Origin: Isoetes taiwanensis
Taxonomy: Eukaryota; Streptophyta; Lycopodiopsida; Isoetales; Isoetaceae
Direction of reading: 5' to 3'
Length of the DNA stretch: 64,000 nt
Assembly: GCA_021234155.1 (NCBI GenBank)
Contig: JAJEKV010000072.1
Location: forward strand, 1,282,526 to 1,346,525
Shown: one piece after another, positions 63,251 through 64,000 of the stretch
How the letters are laid out: each line of letters begins with the position of its first letter
Position numbering within the stretch: the stretch's first letter is position 1
The notes under the pieces: generated by a model
What the model was told of the DNA's origin: nothing
Databases searched by the model: none
What the model saw: only the letters and a program-made list of their open reading frames with translations
Translations under genes and position numbers: made by a program

Positions 63251-64000
63251 AAGCCAAAAAGTTAATTAATCGTATAAAAGTACAAAAATTTTACATGTCT
63301 CATCTAACTATGTAAGTACAAAAGATGCCATTGTAGAGCACGAAACCGAGCATAAATGTACTTATCTGCATCAGAGACTAATGATAAGAATCAATTTGAA
63401 GATACTGGAATCCGGGGATAGCGCTCCATCAAGCTCGAAGCCAAGGGAGGGAACACCTCGTGAGGGTCACAATATCTTTTCGGGCCAACCTAATAACACC
63501 GTGCGTAAGAATGAATGCCCGAAGATGTGGAAGACCGCGACGCCTCCCATATCGTAATTCATAGGAGCCAACCGGAACCAAGATGGTATGCCCTTTGTTT
63601 AGCCGAGGCCATGCTGGGATAGGACGCCAAGAGGATGTCATAAATTCAATGTGTATCATAAACAAACCCTCGTGAAAGCCGTGACTATGCCGTTGAACCT
63701 CAGACAATCAAAGCAGGGCACGCTCAAGAGCCCCCAACAACATCCAAAAGATGAAAGTGGGCATATCAAGCAGAGCGCGAGGATCATAGCGATGTCTAAG
63801 GCATTAACCCAGACACTGCGGATAACTCCGCCACCACAAGATGTAGACTTTAGGGTGGAGCCAAATCCCCCATCCCAAAGCCATCGCTTTCATGTACCTA
63901 ATAATAAAGTGGGTTGTGGAATTTTGTAGGTGCCACCCATCCGCAACCGAGGGGCCGTGGGTGCTAAAAAGAAGGCGATATAATCGATCCGACAAAGTGC

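Overview
This is nuclear DNA of a eukaryote, almost certainly a land plant with a large, repeat-rich genome. One spliced, organelle-type RNA methyltransferase gene sits among non-LTR retrotransposon fragments, a Helitron-like element, a tRNA-derived SINE candidate, LTR-retrotransposon gag remnants, long dinucleotide microsatellites and several young tandem repeats. There is no operon structure and no sign of prokaryotic or viral gene density. The exact lineage cannot be told from the sequence alone.

Layout. 1-6200: AT-rich, with an AATAG microsatellite, a possible terminal exon (about 5042-5410) and a 2 x 150 bp tandem duplication. 6207-8066: the only confident gene, an RlmL-like THUMP/UPF0020 methyltransferase in three exons on the + strand. 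9288-9521: fragment of a LINE ORF1-like (DUF4283-type) protein. 9.8-14.8 kb: GC-rich block holding decayed LINE reverse transcriptases on the minus strand. 15.5 kb: start of a LINE endonuclease. 20.7-21.6 kb: a TG array and a truncated copy of the 5' end of the Helitron-like element. 25.9-28.4 kb: purine-rich DNA with a 580 bp duplication. 27.9-36.6 kb: a 4.4 kb tandem duplication, each copy starting in purine-rich flank and running into the Helitron-like element. 32892-38638: the apparently full-length element. 38.7-39.5 kb: purine-rich flank and a 228 bp GA array. 40.4-41.35 kb: third LINE reverse transcriptase. 44.1-44.3 kb: SINE candidate between two GA arrays. 44.38-44.51 kb: a sequence matching the Helitron's unoccupied insertion site. 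46.4-46.9, 53.7-54.6 and 61.1-61.7 kb: repeats rich in GTGGTG/CACCAC. 49.5-51.3 kb: putative LTR and a gag with a CCHC zinc knuckle. 57.0-57.8 kb: unidentified broken coding-like stretch.

The most notable result is internal. Flank sequences from 32.89 kb and 38.64 kb are found directly joined at 44.43 kb, so the window holds both a filled and an empty site. The 5.75 kb insert begins with TC, ends with CTAG and lies between A and T, which are the Helitron hallmarks. A second point is that repeat copies differ mainly by small CG-containing insertions (such as CTCG or GCCG), while adjacent purine-rich duplicated DNA is almost identical. This may be a base-calling artefact in methylated DNA, or real uneven divergence.
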